DNA of 33,399 nucleotides. Origin: Prevotellaceae bacterium (lineage in GTDB: Bacteria > Bacteroidota > Bacteroidia > Bacteroidales > Bacteroidaceae). The notes beneath the pieces are model-generated. The model was not told the DNA's origin and did no database searches. It worked only from the letters and a program-made list of their open reading frames with translations. How positions within the stretch are numbered: position 1 is the stretch's first letter; each line of letters starts with the position of its first letter. The position numbers and the translations under genes were made by a program. Shown piece by piece: positions 25,672 to 33,399 of this stretch. The DNA lies in contig JAUNOM010000027.1 in the NCBI GenBank assembly GCA_030531085.1, forward strand, positions 1-33,399, given 5' to 3'.

Positions 25672-26067
25672 ATGACAGATCCAATAGCAGATTATCTGAC
25701 AAGACTCAGAAACGCAATCATGGCTCATCACCGTGTTGTAGAGGTTCCTGCGTCAAATCTGAAGAAAGAGATCACAAAGATTCTCTTCGAGAAGGGTTAC
25801 ATCCTTAACTACAAGTTTGTAGAGGATGGTCCTCAGGGTGCTATCAAGGTAGCTCTCAAGTATGATCCCGTTACAAAGAAGAACGCTATCAAGTGTTTGA
25901 AGCGTGTCTCTACGCCAGGTCTTCGTAAGTACACTGGTTATAAGGACATGCCACGTGTTATTAACGGATTAGGTATTGCAATACTGTCTACATCTCAGGG
26001 TGTGATGACAGACAAAGAGGCTGCTGACCTGAAGATTGGTGGTGAGGTTCTTTGCTATGTATATTAA
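25672..26067 (+). CDS. rpsH: 30S ribosomal protein S8 (uS8)
   Basis: S8 binds the central domain of 16S rRNA. The 131 residues start MTDPIADYLTRLRNAI and end with AILSTSQGVMTDKEAADLKIGGEVLCYVY, which is diagnostic when read in its two halves (STSQGVMT and GGEVLCYVY). The ATG directly follows a run of seven T residues, so the leader structure reaches up to the start codon. Confidence 0.98.
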   Translation: MTDPIADYLTRLRNAIMAHHRVVEVPASNLKKEITKILFEKGYILNYKFVEDGPQGAIKVALKYDPVTKKNAIKCLKRVSTPGLRKYTGYKDMPRVINGLGIAILSTSQGVMTDKEAADLKIGGEVLCYVY

Positions 26068-26081
26068 TTGGAGGATTGAAT

Positions 26082-26648
26082 ATGTCAAGAATAGGTAAAT
26101 TGCCAATTAGTATCCCTGCAGGTGTTACAGTTACCAATAATGGTGGCCTGATTACCGTAAAGGGTCCAAAGGGTGAACTCTCACAGAAGGTTGACTCTTC
26201 CATTATCGTTAAGATAGAGGATAATCAGATTACATTTGAGATTGACGAGAACAGCCCAGTGAACAGCAAGCAGAAGCAGGCTTTCCATGGTTTGTACCGT
26301 TCACTTGTCAACAACATGGTTGTTGGTGTTAGCGAGGGTTACAAGAAGGTGCTTGAACTTGTAGGTGTAGGTTATCGTGTTTCAAACAAGGGTAACCTCA
26401 TAGAGTTCTCTCTCGGTTATACTCATCCTATCTTTATAGAGCTTCCTAAGGAGGTAAAGGTTGAGACAAAGTCTGAGCGTAACCAGAACCCTCTTCTCAT
26501 TCTCGAATCTGCTGACAAGCAGTTGATCGGACTCATTTGTGCAAAGATTCGTTCTTTCCGTAAGCCAGAGCCATATAAGGGTAAGGGTATCCTGTTCCAG
26601 GGCGAGGTTATCCGCAGAAAGTCTGGTAAGTCAGCTTCAGCTAAGTAA
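26082..26648 (+). CDS. rplF: 50S ribosomal protein L6 (uL6)
   Basis: L6 supports the factor-binding region of the 50S subunit. The 188-residue product begins MSRIGKLPISIPAGV and contains the C-terminal L6 signature near IRSFRKPEPYKGKGI. The frame is open upstream to 26052, but the ATG at 26082 matches the family start and has GGAGG at 26070-26074, 7 nt before it. The gap after rpsH is 14 bp. Confidence 0.98.
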   Translation: MSRIGKLPISIPAGVTVTNNGGLITVKGPKGELSQKVDSSIIVKIEDNQITFEIDENSPVNSKQKQAFHGLYRSLVNNMVVGVSEGYKKVLELVGVGYRVSNKGNLIEFSLGYTHPIFIELPKEVKVETKSERNQNPLLILESADKQLIGLICAKIRSFRKPEPYKGKGILFQGEVIRRKSGKSASAK

Positions 26649-26666
26649 TTTTAAAACGTTACGACT

Positions 26667-27011
26667 ATGACAACAAAGAAAGTAGAAAGACGACTTAAAA
26701 TCAAGTATAGAGTTCGTAAGAATGTAAACGGCACTGCTGAGCGTCCACGTCTCTCTGTGTTCCGCAGCAACAAGCAGATTTACGTTCAGGTTATTAATGA
26801 TGTTACCGGCCAGACTCTTTGCTCTGCATCTTCATTCGGTCTTGAGGCCATGCCAAAGATTGAGCAGGCTGCGAAGGTGGGTGCTCTCGTTGCAGAGAAG
26901 GCAAAGGCCGCAGGTATCACCGCTGTAGTATTTGACCGTAACGGCTATCTCTATCACGGACGTGTAAAGGCTCTTGCCGATGCAGCTCGTGAGGGTGGTC
27001 TTAACTTCTAA
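26667..27011 (+). CDS. rplR: 50S ribosomal protein L18 (uL18)
   Basis: L18 binds 5S rRNA together with L5. The 114-residue protein has [20 protein letters not shown] near residue 15 and [20 protein letters not shown] near the C-terminus, ending REGGLNF. It lies between rplF and rpsE as usual. Confidence 0.97.
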   Translation: MTTKKVERRLKIKYRVRKNVNGTAERPRLSVFRSNKQIYVQVINDVTGQTLCSASSFGLEAMPKIEQAAKVGALVAEKAKAAGITAVVFDRNGYLYHGRVKALADAAREGGLNF

Positions 27012-27024
27012 ACGATTTATAGCA

Positions 27025-27531
27025 ATGGATAAAGTAAAAGTAAATAGTGACGTTGAATTAAAAGACAAGCTGGTTGCTATTAACCGCGTTACCAAGGTAA
27101 CGAAAGGTGGTCGCACATTCACATTCGCTGCTATTGTCGTTGTAGGTGACGGTAATGGTACTATCGGATGGGGTCTTGGTAAGGCTGGTGAGGTACAGCA
27201 GGCTATAGCCAAGGGTGCTGACGCAGCAAAGAAGAATCTTGTAAAGGTTCCTGTAGTTAAGGGTACTATCCCTCATGAGATGGAGGTGTCTTTCGGTGGA
27301 GCAACGGTGTTCATGAAGCCTGCCGCCCTTGGTACTGGAATGGTGTGTGGTGGTGCCATGCGTGCCGTGCTTGAGAGCTGTGGTATTAAGGACGTTCTCG
27401 CAAAGTCTAAGGGCTCTTCTAACCCTCACAACCTTGTGAAGGCAACAATAAAGGCTCTTTCAGAGATGCGTGATGCTTATACAGTGGCACATGACCGTGG
27501 TATCAGCATGAATAAAGTGTTTAACGGATAA
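27025..27531 (+). CDS. rpsE: 30S ribosomal protein S5 (uS5)
   Basis: S5 acts in mRNA unwinding at the entry site and in fidelity. The 168-residue protein contains [20 protein letters not shown] (the loop altered in spectinomycin-resistant mutants is present and normal-looking), [14 protein letters not shown], and [16 protein letters not shown]. The frame is open upstream to 26974, overlapping rplR, but that extension does not look like S5, so the ATG at 27025 is chosen. Confidence 0.97.
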   Translation: MDKVKVNSDVELKDKLVAINRVTKVTKGGRTFTFAAIVVVGDGNGTIGWGLGKAGEVQQAIAKGADAAKKNLVKVPVVKGTIPHEMEVSFGGATVFMKPAALGTGMVCGGAMRAVLESCGIKDVLAKSKGSSNPHNLVKATIKALSEMRDAYTVAHDRGISMNKVFNG

Positions 27532-27551
27532 TAACTGGGAGGATTACAATA

Positions 27552-27728
27552 ATGGCAACAATTAAAATTAAGCAGATAAAAAGCCGTATCGGTGCTTCTG
27601 CGGACCAGAAGCGTACCCTTCTTGCATTAGGTCTTCACAAGATCTCACAGGTTGTTGAGAAGGAGGCTACACCGTCTACACTCGGTATGATCCGTAAGGT
27701 GCATCATCTTGTAACTGTAGTAGAGTAA
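27552..27728 (+). CDS. rpmD: 50S ribosomal protein L30 (uL30)
   Basis: This small gene of 58 codons begins MATIKIKQIKSRIGAS and ends GMIRKVHHLVTVVE, the L30 pattern. TLLALGLHKISQVVEKEATP fills the middle. It has a GGGAGG run at 27538-27543 about 8 nt before the ATG. It sits between rpsE and rplO, the standard position. Confidence 0.96.
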   Translation: MATIKIKQIKSRIGASADQKRTLLALGLHKISQVVEKEATPSTLGMIRKVHHLVTVVE

Positions 27729-27753
27729 TATTAATATCATTAAACCATCGATT

Positions 27754-28200
27754 ATGAAATTGAATAATTTGAAGCCAGCTGCTGGCTCAACCCATTCACG
27801 TCGTCGTATCGGTCGCGGTCCTGGTTCAGGTCTGGGTGGTACCTCTACTCGTGGTCACAAGGGTGCTAAGGCACGTTCAGGCTATAAGAGAAAGATTGGT
27901 TTCGAGGGTGGCCAGATGCCATTGCAGCGTCGTCTGCCTAAGTTCGGATTCAAGAACATCAACCACAAGGAGTATTTTGCAGTTAATCTTTCAACATTGC
28001 AGAAGATGGCCGAGCGTAACAACCTTGAGAAGATTGGAATAGCCGAGCTTCAGGAGGCTGGTCTTACAAACGGTAAGGAACTTGTCAAGATTCTTGGAAA
28101 CGGCGAGCTGACAGTCAAGCTCACTGTAGAGGCTAATGCTTTCTCTAAGACTGCCGAGGAGGCTATCAAGGCTGCTGGAGGCAACGTGGTTGTACTCTAA
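27754..28200 (+). CDS. rplO: 50S ribosomal protein L15 (uL15)
   Basis: L15 has a long N-terminal extension deep in the 50S subunit. The 148 residues start MKLNNLKPAAGSTHSRRRIG and contain GRGPGSGLGGTSTRGHKGAK and GFEGGQMPLQRRLPKFGF, which identify the family. It stands 34 bp before secY. Confidence 0.98.
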   Translation: MKLNNLKPAAGSTHSRRRIGRGPGSGLGGTSTRGHKGAKARSGYKRKIGFEGGQMPLQRRLPKFGFKNINHKEYFAVNLSTLQKMAERNNLEKIGIAELQEAGLTNGKELVKILGNGELTVKLTVEANAFSKTAEEAIKAAGGNVVVL

Positions 28201-28234
28201 GCTTATTGTTTTACCTTGAGTTAATACTTAAGTA

Positions 28235-29578
28235 ATGAAGAAATTTATAGAGACACTGAAGAACTGTTGGAAAGTAGAGGACCTGCGTATGCGTCTCCTT
28301 ATAACAATCCTCTTTGTCGCTATCTACCGTTTCGGCTCTTTCGTGGTTCTGCCAGGTATCAACCCGGCAAACCTCGAAAAGCTGCAACAGCAGACAGCAG
28401 GAGGACTTATGTCACTTCTTGACATGTTCTCCGGTGGTGCATTTTCCAATGCGTCAATATTTGCGCTTGGTATCATGCCTTACATCTCTGCTTCCATTGT
28501 GATGCAGCTTGTGGCCATTGCTGTACCTTCCTTCCAGAAGATGCAGCGTGAGGGCGAGAGCGGCCGTAAGAAGATAATGCAGTATACCCGCTATCTTACA
28601 GTGGCTATCCTGCTGTTCCAGGCTCCCTCCTACCTCATGAACCTCAAGATGCAGTCGCCGGGTGCTCTTGCATCTGGCCTCTCCTGGTCAGAGTTCCTTA
28701 TTCCTGCCACAATCATTCTTGCAGCGGGAAGTATGTTCATACTCTGGCTTGGTGAGCGTATCACAGACAAAGGCGTAGGAAATGGTATTTCGCTTATCAT
28801 CATGATAGGTATCATAGCGCGTCTGCCTCAGTCATTCATACAGGAGGTAGGTAGCCGTTTCACTGCGATAACTGGTGGCGGTCTTGTAATGTTCATTGCC
28901 GAGGTGCTTATTCTTTACGCAGTTGTGTGTGCTGCTATTCTTCTTGTACAGGGTACACGTAAAGTGCCTGTTCAGTATGCTAAGAAGCTGGTTGGCAACA
29001 CACAGTATGGAGGTGCACGTCAGTATATCCCTCTAAAGCTTTTCGCTGCAAATGTGATGCCTATCATCTTCGCTCAGGCGCTGATGTTCATCCCACTTGC
29101 CATTGTGCAGTATAGTAGCGACAATCTGGGATGGTTTGCGCGTTCACTTTTGGACAATAGCAGCCTGCTGTATAATGTGGTTTACGTCATACTTATTGTG
29201 GCATTTACATACTTCTATACAGCAATCACGCTTAACCCTACGCAGATGGCGGAGGACATGAAGCGTAACAATGGATTCATTCCCGGTGTAAAGCCTGGCA
29301 GAGATACAGCCAATTATATAGAGGAGATAATGTCTCGACTGACATTGCCTGGATCTCTCTTCATTGCCTTTATCGCAATAATGCCTGCGCTTGCCGGACT
29401 GCTTAATGTCCAGCAGGGTTTTGCACAGTTCTTCGGCGGTACATCACTTCTGATTCTTGTAGGTGTTGTTATAGACACACTGCAGCAGATAGAATCACAT
29501 CTCATGATGCGCCACTATGACGGACTGCTTAACAGTGGCCGCACCCGTCCACACATGAATGGTGTTAGTGCATATTAA
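28235..29578 (+). CDS. secY: Protein translocase subunit SecY
   Basis: SecY is the ten-helix channel of the Sec translocon in the inner membrane. The 447-residue product shows the expected hydrophobic segments, the plug region near GGLMSLLDMFSGGAFSN, GIMPYISASIVMQL (TM2), ITDKGVGNGISLIIM (near residue 180), the cytoplasmic loop MKRNNGFIPGVKPGRDTANY and DTLQQIESHLMMRHYDG near the C-terminus. Its place after rplO in the spc operon is the common bacterial order. Confidence 0.98.
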   Translation: MKKFIETLKNCWKVEDLRMRLLITILFVAIYRFGSFVVLPGINPANLEKLQQQTAGGLMSLLDMFSGGAFSNASIFALGIMPYISASIVMQLVAIAVPSFQKMQREGESGRKKIMQYTRYLTVAILLFQAPSYLMNLKMQSPGALASGLSWSEFLIPATIILAAGSMFILWLGERITDKGVGNGISLIIMIGIIARLPQSFIQEVGSRFTAITGGGLVMFIAEVLILYAVVCAAILLVQGTRKVPVQYAKKLVGNTQYGGARQYIPLKLFAANVMPIIFAQALMFIPLAIVQYSSDNLGWFARSLLDNSSLLYNVVYVILIVAFTYFYTAITLNPTQMAEDMKRNNGFIPGVKPGRDTANYIEEIMSRLTLPGSLFIAFIAIMPALAGLLNVQQGFAQFFGGTSLLILVGVVIDTLQQIESHLMMRHYDGLLNSGRTRPHMNGVSAY

Positions 29579-29591
29579 TCTGTTATAGGAA

Positions 29592-30386
29592 ATGTCCATA
29601 TTTCTGAAGACAGATGAAGAAATAGAGCTAATGCGGGCTGCCAATCTTTTGGTTGGCAGCACGCTTGGTGAACTTGCCAGGCATATACGTCCTGGTGTCA
29701 CAACGGCATATCTTGATAAGATTGCCGAGACGTTTATACGAGATTATGGAGCAGAGCCCACTTTTAAAGGCTTCCCCAATCCATACGGTGCTCCATTCCC
29801 TGCCAGTATCTGTACGTCAGTCAATGACTGTGTGGTGCATGGCATACCCAATGAGGAACAAATACTGAAGGAGGGCGATATAATTTCCATTGACTGTGGT
29901 GTATTGCTAAATGGTTTCAATGGTGATTCTGCCTATACTTTTCCAGTTGGAGAGATAACAGAAGATGTAAGGGCTCTGCTTCTTACTACCAAGGAGAGTC
30001 TTTACAAAGGAATAGAACAGGCCGTGCACGGAGCCTATACTGGAGATATTGGCTATGCGGTGCAGCAACAATGCGAGTCACAAGGTTACGGAGTGGTTAG
30101 AGAGTTGTGCGGCCATGGGATAGGTAGAGAGATGCATGAGGAACCACAAGTCTCAAACTATGGTAAACGAGGCAGTGGTACACTCCTTAAAGCAGGAATG
30201 TGCATCGCCATAGAGCCGATGATAACCCTTGGCGCACGTCATATATGGTTAGGACAGGACAGATGGTCCATCGTGACACGTGACAAGAAGGCGGCTGCGC
30301 ATTATGAGCATACTATAGCAATACGTAAAGGAAAGCCAGAGGTGCTCTCTTCATTTGCCGAGATAGAAAAATATATACAATTATAA
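29592..30386 (+). CDS. map: Methionine aminopeptidase, type I
   Basis: This enzyme removes the N-terminal methionine from nascent proteins using a two-metal site. All five ligands are visible in the 264 residues: D101 (ISIDCG), D112 (FNGDSAYTF), H175 (CGHGIGREMHEEP), E208 (AIEPMITLG) and E239 (HYEHTIAI); H83 is the substrate-binding histidine. The N-terminal SH3-binding or zinc-finger extension of some families is absent. It lies 13 bp after secY. Confidence 0.97.
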   Translation: MSIFLKTDEEIELMRAANLLVGSTLGELARHIRPGVTTAYLDKIAETFIRDYGAEPTFKGFPNPYGAPFPASICTSVNDCVVHGIPNEEQILKEGDIISIDCGVLLNGFNGDSAYTFPVGEITEDVRALLLTTKESLYKGIEQAVHGAYTGDIGYAVQQQCESQGYGVVRELCGHGIGREMHEEPQVSNYGKRGSGTLLKAGMCIAIEPMITLGARHIWLGQDRWSIVTRDKKAAAHYEHTIAIRKGKPEVLSSFAEIEKYIQL

Positions 30387-30422
30387 AAACTATAAATATA
30401 ATCGCGTAACTAAAAGTACATT

Positions 30423-30641
30423 ATGGCAAAACAGTCTGCTATAGAACAGGACGGTACAATTATTGAGGCGCTGAGCAATGCTATGTTCCGCGTAGAGCTT
30501 GAAAACGGAGTACAAATCATAGCGCATATCTCAGGAAAGATGAGAATGCACTACATCAAGATACTTCCTGGTGACAAGGTGAAAGTGGAAATGAGTCCAT
30601 ACGATCTGACAAAAGGCCGTATCAGTTTCAGATACAAGTAG
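30423..30641 (+). CDS. infA: Translation initiation factor IF-1
   Basis: IF-1 blocks the A site during initiation and modulates IF-2 and IF-3. The 72-residue OB-fold protein has [40 protein letters not shown] and [11 protein letters not shown], the family pattern. It follows map by 36 bp. Confidence 0.98.
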   Translation: MAKQSAIEQDGTIIEALSNAMFRVELENGVQIIAHISGKMRMHYIKILPGDKVKVEMSPYDLTKGRISFRYK

Positions 30642-30734
30642 AAATGAAGTGTATTGCAAAGTGTGCACAAGAGAGCCACTAAAGGATAATGCAAAAATTA
30701 TAATCAATAAATAATAATAACATTAACAAACAAG

Positions 30735-30851
30735 ATGAAGACAAGAGCATCATTAAAGAAGCGTACACCAGACTGCGTAATAGTACGCCGTAAGGGTCGT
30801 CTTTTTGTAATTAACAAGAAAAACCCTAAGTTCAAACTCCGTCAGGGTTAA
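30735..30851 (+). CDS. rpmJ: 50S ribosomal protein L36 (bL36), single-cysteine form
   Basis: This 38-codon gene reads [20 protein letters not shown], then [18 protein letters not shown]. Zinc-binding L36 proteins carry a CxxC-type ribbon; here only C14 remains, so this is the zinc-free version that Bacteroidetes also have. It follows infA by 93 bp of AT-rich sequence in which nothing else was seen. Confidence 0.95.
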   Translation: MKTRASLKKRTPDCVIVRRKGRLFVINKKNPKFKLRQG

Positions 30852-30893
30852 AAATTATTAAAAGTTAAAAGTTAATACCTTGTGTTAAAAAAG

Positions 30894-30924
30894 TTGTAGT
30901 GTTATAATAAATTTCGTAACTTTG
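30894..30924 (+). promoter_or_regulatory. Promoter before rpsM
   Basis: TTG (30894-30896), a 20-bp spacer and TAACTTTG (30917-30924) fit the Bacteroidetes pattern, about 60 bp before the rpsM start. It would start a separate transcript for rpsM-rpsK-rpsD-rpoA in addition to read-through from rplC. Confidence 0.7.
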
Positions 30925-30985
30925 CAACTCCGAATTTTCGAATAAGAGGTTAATTAACAAGTTATTTATTCATTTACAAGCAATT

Positions 30986-31366
30986 ATGGCAATAAGAATT
31001 GTTGGAGTAGATTTGCCCCAGAACAAGCGTGGCGAAATCGCATTGACCTATATTTATGGTATAGGTCGAAGTAGTTCAGCAAAGATATTGGATAAGGCTG
31101 GTGTAAACCGCGACCTGAAGGTGAGCGAGTGGAGTGATGACCAGGCTGCCAAGATCCGTGAAATTATCGGCGCTGAATTTAAAGTAGAGGGTGATCTCCG
31201 TTCAGAGATCCAGTTAAACATCAAGCGTCTGATGGATATTGGCTGCTATCGTGGCATCCGTCATCGTAATGGTCTTCCTGTTCGTGGTCAGAGCACCAAG
31301 AACAATGCACGTACCCGTAAAGGTAAGAAAAAGACTGTTGCTAACAAGAAGAAGGCCACAAAGTAA
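30986..31366 (+). CDS. rpsM: 30S ribosomal protein S13 (uS13)
   Basis: S13 lies in the 30S head and contacts the P-site tRNA and bridge B1. The 126-residue protein has [53 protein letters not shown] and a Lys-rich tail ([16 protein letters not shown]). It is the first gene of the alpha operon part. Confidence 0.98.
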   Translation: MAIRIVGVDLPQNKRGEIALTYIYGIGRSSSAKILDKAGVNRDLKVSEWSDDQAAKIREIIGAEFKVEGDLRSEIQLNIKRLMDIGCYRGIRHRNGLPVRGQSTKNNARTRKGKKKTVANKKKATK

Positions 31367-31408
31367 TCATTCATTAACATCTAACACTTAACAGTTAAGA
31401 ATTACATC

Positions 31409-31798
31409 ATGGCAAAGAAACAAGCAACAAACAAGAAGAGAAACGTAAAGGTTGACGCAATCGGTCAGCTTCACGTTCACAGTTCTTTCAACAATATCAT
31501 CGTCAGCCTTGCAAACTCTGAGGGTCAGGTAATTTCATGGTCATCAGCAGGTAAGATGGGCTTCCGTGGTAGTAAGAAGAACACTCCATACGCAGCGCAG
31601 ATGGCTGCAGAGGATTGTGCAAAGGTAGCGTATGACCTCGGACTGCGCAAGGTGAAGGCCTATGTAAAAGGTCCCGGTAACGGTCGTGAGAGCGCCATCC
31701 GTGCCTGCCACAGCAGCGGCATAGAGGTGATGGAGATTATCGATGTAACACCACTTCCACACAATGGCTGCCGTCCTCCAAAGCGTCGCCGTGTATAA
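31409..31798 (+). CDS. rpsK: 30S ribosomal protein S11 (uS11)
   Basis: S11 forms the platform of the 30S subunit. The 129 residues include [54 protein letters not shown] and the end [17 protein letters not shown], all typical. It follows rpsM by 42 bp. Confidence 0.98.
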   Translation: MAKKQATNKKRNVKVDAIGQLHVHSSFNNIIVSLANSEGQVISWSSAGKMGFRGSKKNTPYAAQMAAEDCAKVAYDLGLRKVKAYVKGPGNGRESAIRACHSSGIEVMEIIDVTPLPHNGCRPPKRRRV

Positions 31799-31832
31799 TA
31801 AAACCTATTAAATAAAAATTTCATAAGATATT

Positions 31833-32438
31833 ATGGCAAGATATACAGGCCCGAAATCAAGAATCGACCGTCGTTTTGGTGAAGCCATCCTCGGTAAAGA
31901 AAAAGTTTTGTCCAAGAGAAACTTCGCTCCTGGACAGCATGGCAATAATCGTCGTCGCAAGACTTCTGAGTATGGTGTCATGTTGGCGGAGAAGCAGAAA
32001 GCCAAGTACACATACGGAGTACTTGAGCGTCAGTTCCGTAATATGTTTGAGAAGGCTGCTACTGCAGAAGGCGTAACAGGTGAGGTTCTTCTCCAGCTCC
32101 TCGAGAGCCGTCTCGACAACGTAGTGTTCCGTCTTGGAATAGCACCTACACGTCGTGCAGCTCGCCAGCTCGTTGGTCACAAACACATCACTGTTGATGG
32201 TAATGTAGTAAACATTCCTTCTTTCCAGGTAAAGCCTGGTCAGGTTGTGGCTGTTCGTGAGAAGTCTAAGTCTCTGGAGGTAATAGAGGATGCTCTCGCA
32301 GGTTTTAACCATAGCAAGTATCCTTGGATAGAGTGGGACAACGCTACAAAGAGTGGCAAGTTCCTTCATCGCCCAGAGCGCGCTGACATCCCAGAGAATA
32401 TCAAAGAGCAGTTAATCGTTGAGTTGTACTCTAAATAA
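31833..32438 (+). CDS. rpsD: 30S ribosomal protein S4 (uS4)
   Basis: S4 nucleates assembly of the 30S body. The 201-residue product starts [19 protein letters not shown] without the zinc-binding cysteines of some S4 proteins, and has the S4 RNA-binding domain in [20 protein letters not shown] and [20 protein letters not shown]. In E. coli S4 also represses the alpha operon; no comparable leader was identified here. Confidence 0.98.
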   Translation: MARYTGPKSRIDRRFGEAILGKEKVLSKRNFAPGQHGNNRRRKTSEYGVMLAEKQKAKYTYGVLERQFRNMFEKAATAEGVTGEVLLQLLESRLDNVVFRLGIAPTRRAARQLVGHKHITVDGNVVNIPSFQVKPGQVVAVREKSKSLEVIEDALAGFNHSKYPWIEWDNATKSGKFLHRPERADIPENIKEQLIVELYSK

Positions 32439-32452
32439 TCCTTAAAATCATA

Positions 32453-33399
32453 ATGGCGATATTAGCATTTCAAAAACCTGACAAAGTCGTGATGTTGGAG
32501 TCAACAGACAGATTCGGCAAGTTCGAATTCCGTCCGTTGGAGCCGGGCTTCGGTGTTACTATTGGTAATGCCCTCCGCCGCATCCTTCTTTCTTCTCTTG
32601 AGGGTTTCGCCATCAATACCATTCGTATTGAAGGTGTAGAGCAGGAGTTCTCTTCTGTCCCGGGAGCTAAGGAAGATGTGACGAATATCATCTTGAATTT
32701 GAAGCAAGTAAGATTCAAGCAAGTAATAGAAGAATTCGAGAATGAGAAAGTTACTATCACTGTTGAGGACTCTACAGAGTTCAAGGCAGGTGATATCAAT
32801 AAGTATCTGACTGGATTTGAAGTGTTAAACCCTGATTTGGTGATTTGTCATTTAGATTCTAAGGCTTCAATGCAGATAACACTCACTATCAACAAGGGCC
32901 GTGGCTATGTGCCTTCTGATGAGAACCGTGAGTACTGTACAGATATTAACTCAATCGCCATCGATTCTATCTACACCCCTATCCGTAATGTGAAATTCAG
33001 TGTTGAGCCTACCCGTGTCGAGCAGAAGACCGACTACGACAAGCTTGTACTGGAGATAACAACGGACGGTTCCATCCATCCGAAGGATGCGCTGAAAGAG
33101 GCTGCCAAGATTCTTATCTATCATTTCATGCTCTTCTCTGACGAGAAGATACAGTTTGAGGATACAGGTCTTGATGTTAACCAGGATTTCGATGAGGAGG
33201 TGCTTCATATGCGCCAGTTGCTCAAGACACGTCTTGTAGACATGAACCTCAGTGTCCGTGCTCTCAACTGTCTGAAGGCCGCTGATGTTGACACACTCGG
33301 TGATCTTGTGCAATATAATAAGACAGACCTCTTGAAGTTCCGCAACTTTGGTAAGAAATCGCTCTCAGAGCTTGATGATTTGCTCGAGAGTCTGAATCT
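32453..33399 (+). CDS. rpoA: RNA polymerase alpha subunit (partial, cut by window end)
   Basis: The alpha subunit nucleates RNA polymerase assembly and contacts activators and UP elements through its C-terminal domain. The visible 315 codons start [20 protein letters not shown] and include [17 protein letters not shown] near residue 38, the dimerisation domain, [14 protein letters not shown], and the start of the C-terminal domain ([38 protein letters not shown]). The usual length is about 330 residues, so only the last few are lost. It lies 14 bp after rpsD. Confidence 0.97.
   Translation, partial: MAILAFQKPDKVVMLESTDRFGKFEFRPLEPGFGVTIGNALRRILLSSLEGFAINTIRIEGVEQEFSSVPGAKEDVTNIILNLKQVRFKQVIEEFENEKVTITVEDSTEFKAGDINKYLTGFEVLNPDLVICHLDSKASMQITLTINKGRGYVPSDENREYCTDINSIAIDSIYTPIRNVKFSVEPTRVEQKTDYDKLVLEITTDGSIHPKDALKEAAKILIYHFMLFSDEKIQFEDTGLDVNQDFDEEVLHMRQLLKTRLVDMNLSVRALNCLKAADVDTLGDLVQYNKTDLLKFRNFGKKSLSELDDLLESLN

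Noticed and set aside
26974-27024. Upstream start for rpsE overlapping rplR
   Set aside because: The extension translates rplR sequence in another frame; the family start is at 27025.
30642-30734. Small gene or RNA between infA and rpmJ
   Set aside because: AT-rich sequence with no frame, promoter or clear hairpin.
31857-32369. 170-codon minus-strand frame over rpsD
   Set aside because: Shadow of a highly constrained ribosomal gene with biased codon use.

Overview
The window looks like a chromosomal segment from a Bacteroidales bacterium, most likely Prevotella or a close relative. The reasons are the phylum-type promoters (a -7 box TAnnTTTG about 20 bp after a TTG/TTTG box), A-rich translation starts that mostly lack a strong Shine-Dalgarno, the order rpsL-rpsG-fusA-rpsJ without tuf, and the sequences of the ribosomal proteins. 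No rRNA or tRNA gene was seen.

Layout. (1) 1-1537: a truncated AAA-ATPase-like gene and intergenic DNA. (2) 1514-5267: the str operon, rpsL-rpsG-fusA-rpsJ, with its own promoter and a textbook intrinsic terminator right after rpsJ. (3) 5268-18903: about 13.6 kb of accessory DNA between rpsJ and rplC, which are normally neighbours. It holds a secreted MG2/macroglobulin-like protein gene, an intergenic 22-bp repeat array, and a complete type I restriction-modification locus: hsdR, hsdM, a DUF1016/PD-(D/E)XK nuclease gene, an expressed hsdS, a tyrosine recombinase, an orphan hsdS half-cassette and an inverted silent hsdS. Mobile-element debris follows: a Gly-rich protein tail and a 5'-truncated IS30-type transposase. 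(4) 18904-33399: the S10-spc-alpha cluster from rplC to rpoA (cut by the window end). It restarts from its own promoter, and a second promoter lies before rpsM.

How it works together. The ribosomal genes supply most r-proteins plus EF-G, SecY, methionine aminopeptidase, IF-1 and RNA polymerase alpha. The insertion separates S10 from the rest of its operon. The separation looks settled, because a terminator closes one side and a promoter plus a terminator-like leader hairpin opens the other. The rplC promoter core is almost identical to the rpsL promoter core (26 of 28 bases), which would let the two halves respond together.

The most dynamic part is the hsd locus. The expressed hsdS and the silent hsdS share inverted repeats exactly at the borders of the target-recognition domains (TRDs): 14 bp before TRD1 and a perfect 42 bp before TRD2. 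A third TRD2 cassette carries a 33-bp inverted repeat against the silent copy. With the tyrosine recombinase encoded inside the invertible segment, this is the architecture of a phase-variable type I methyltransferase. It could make up to six specificities (2 TRD1 x 3 TRD2). Other candidates for new regulation are hairpins before rplC, rpsH and rpsJ.
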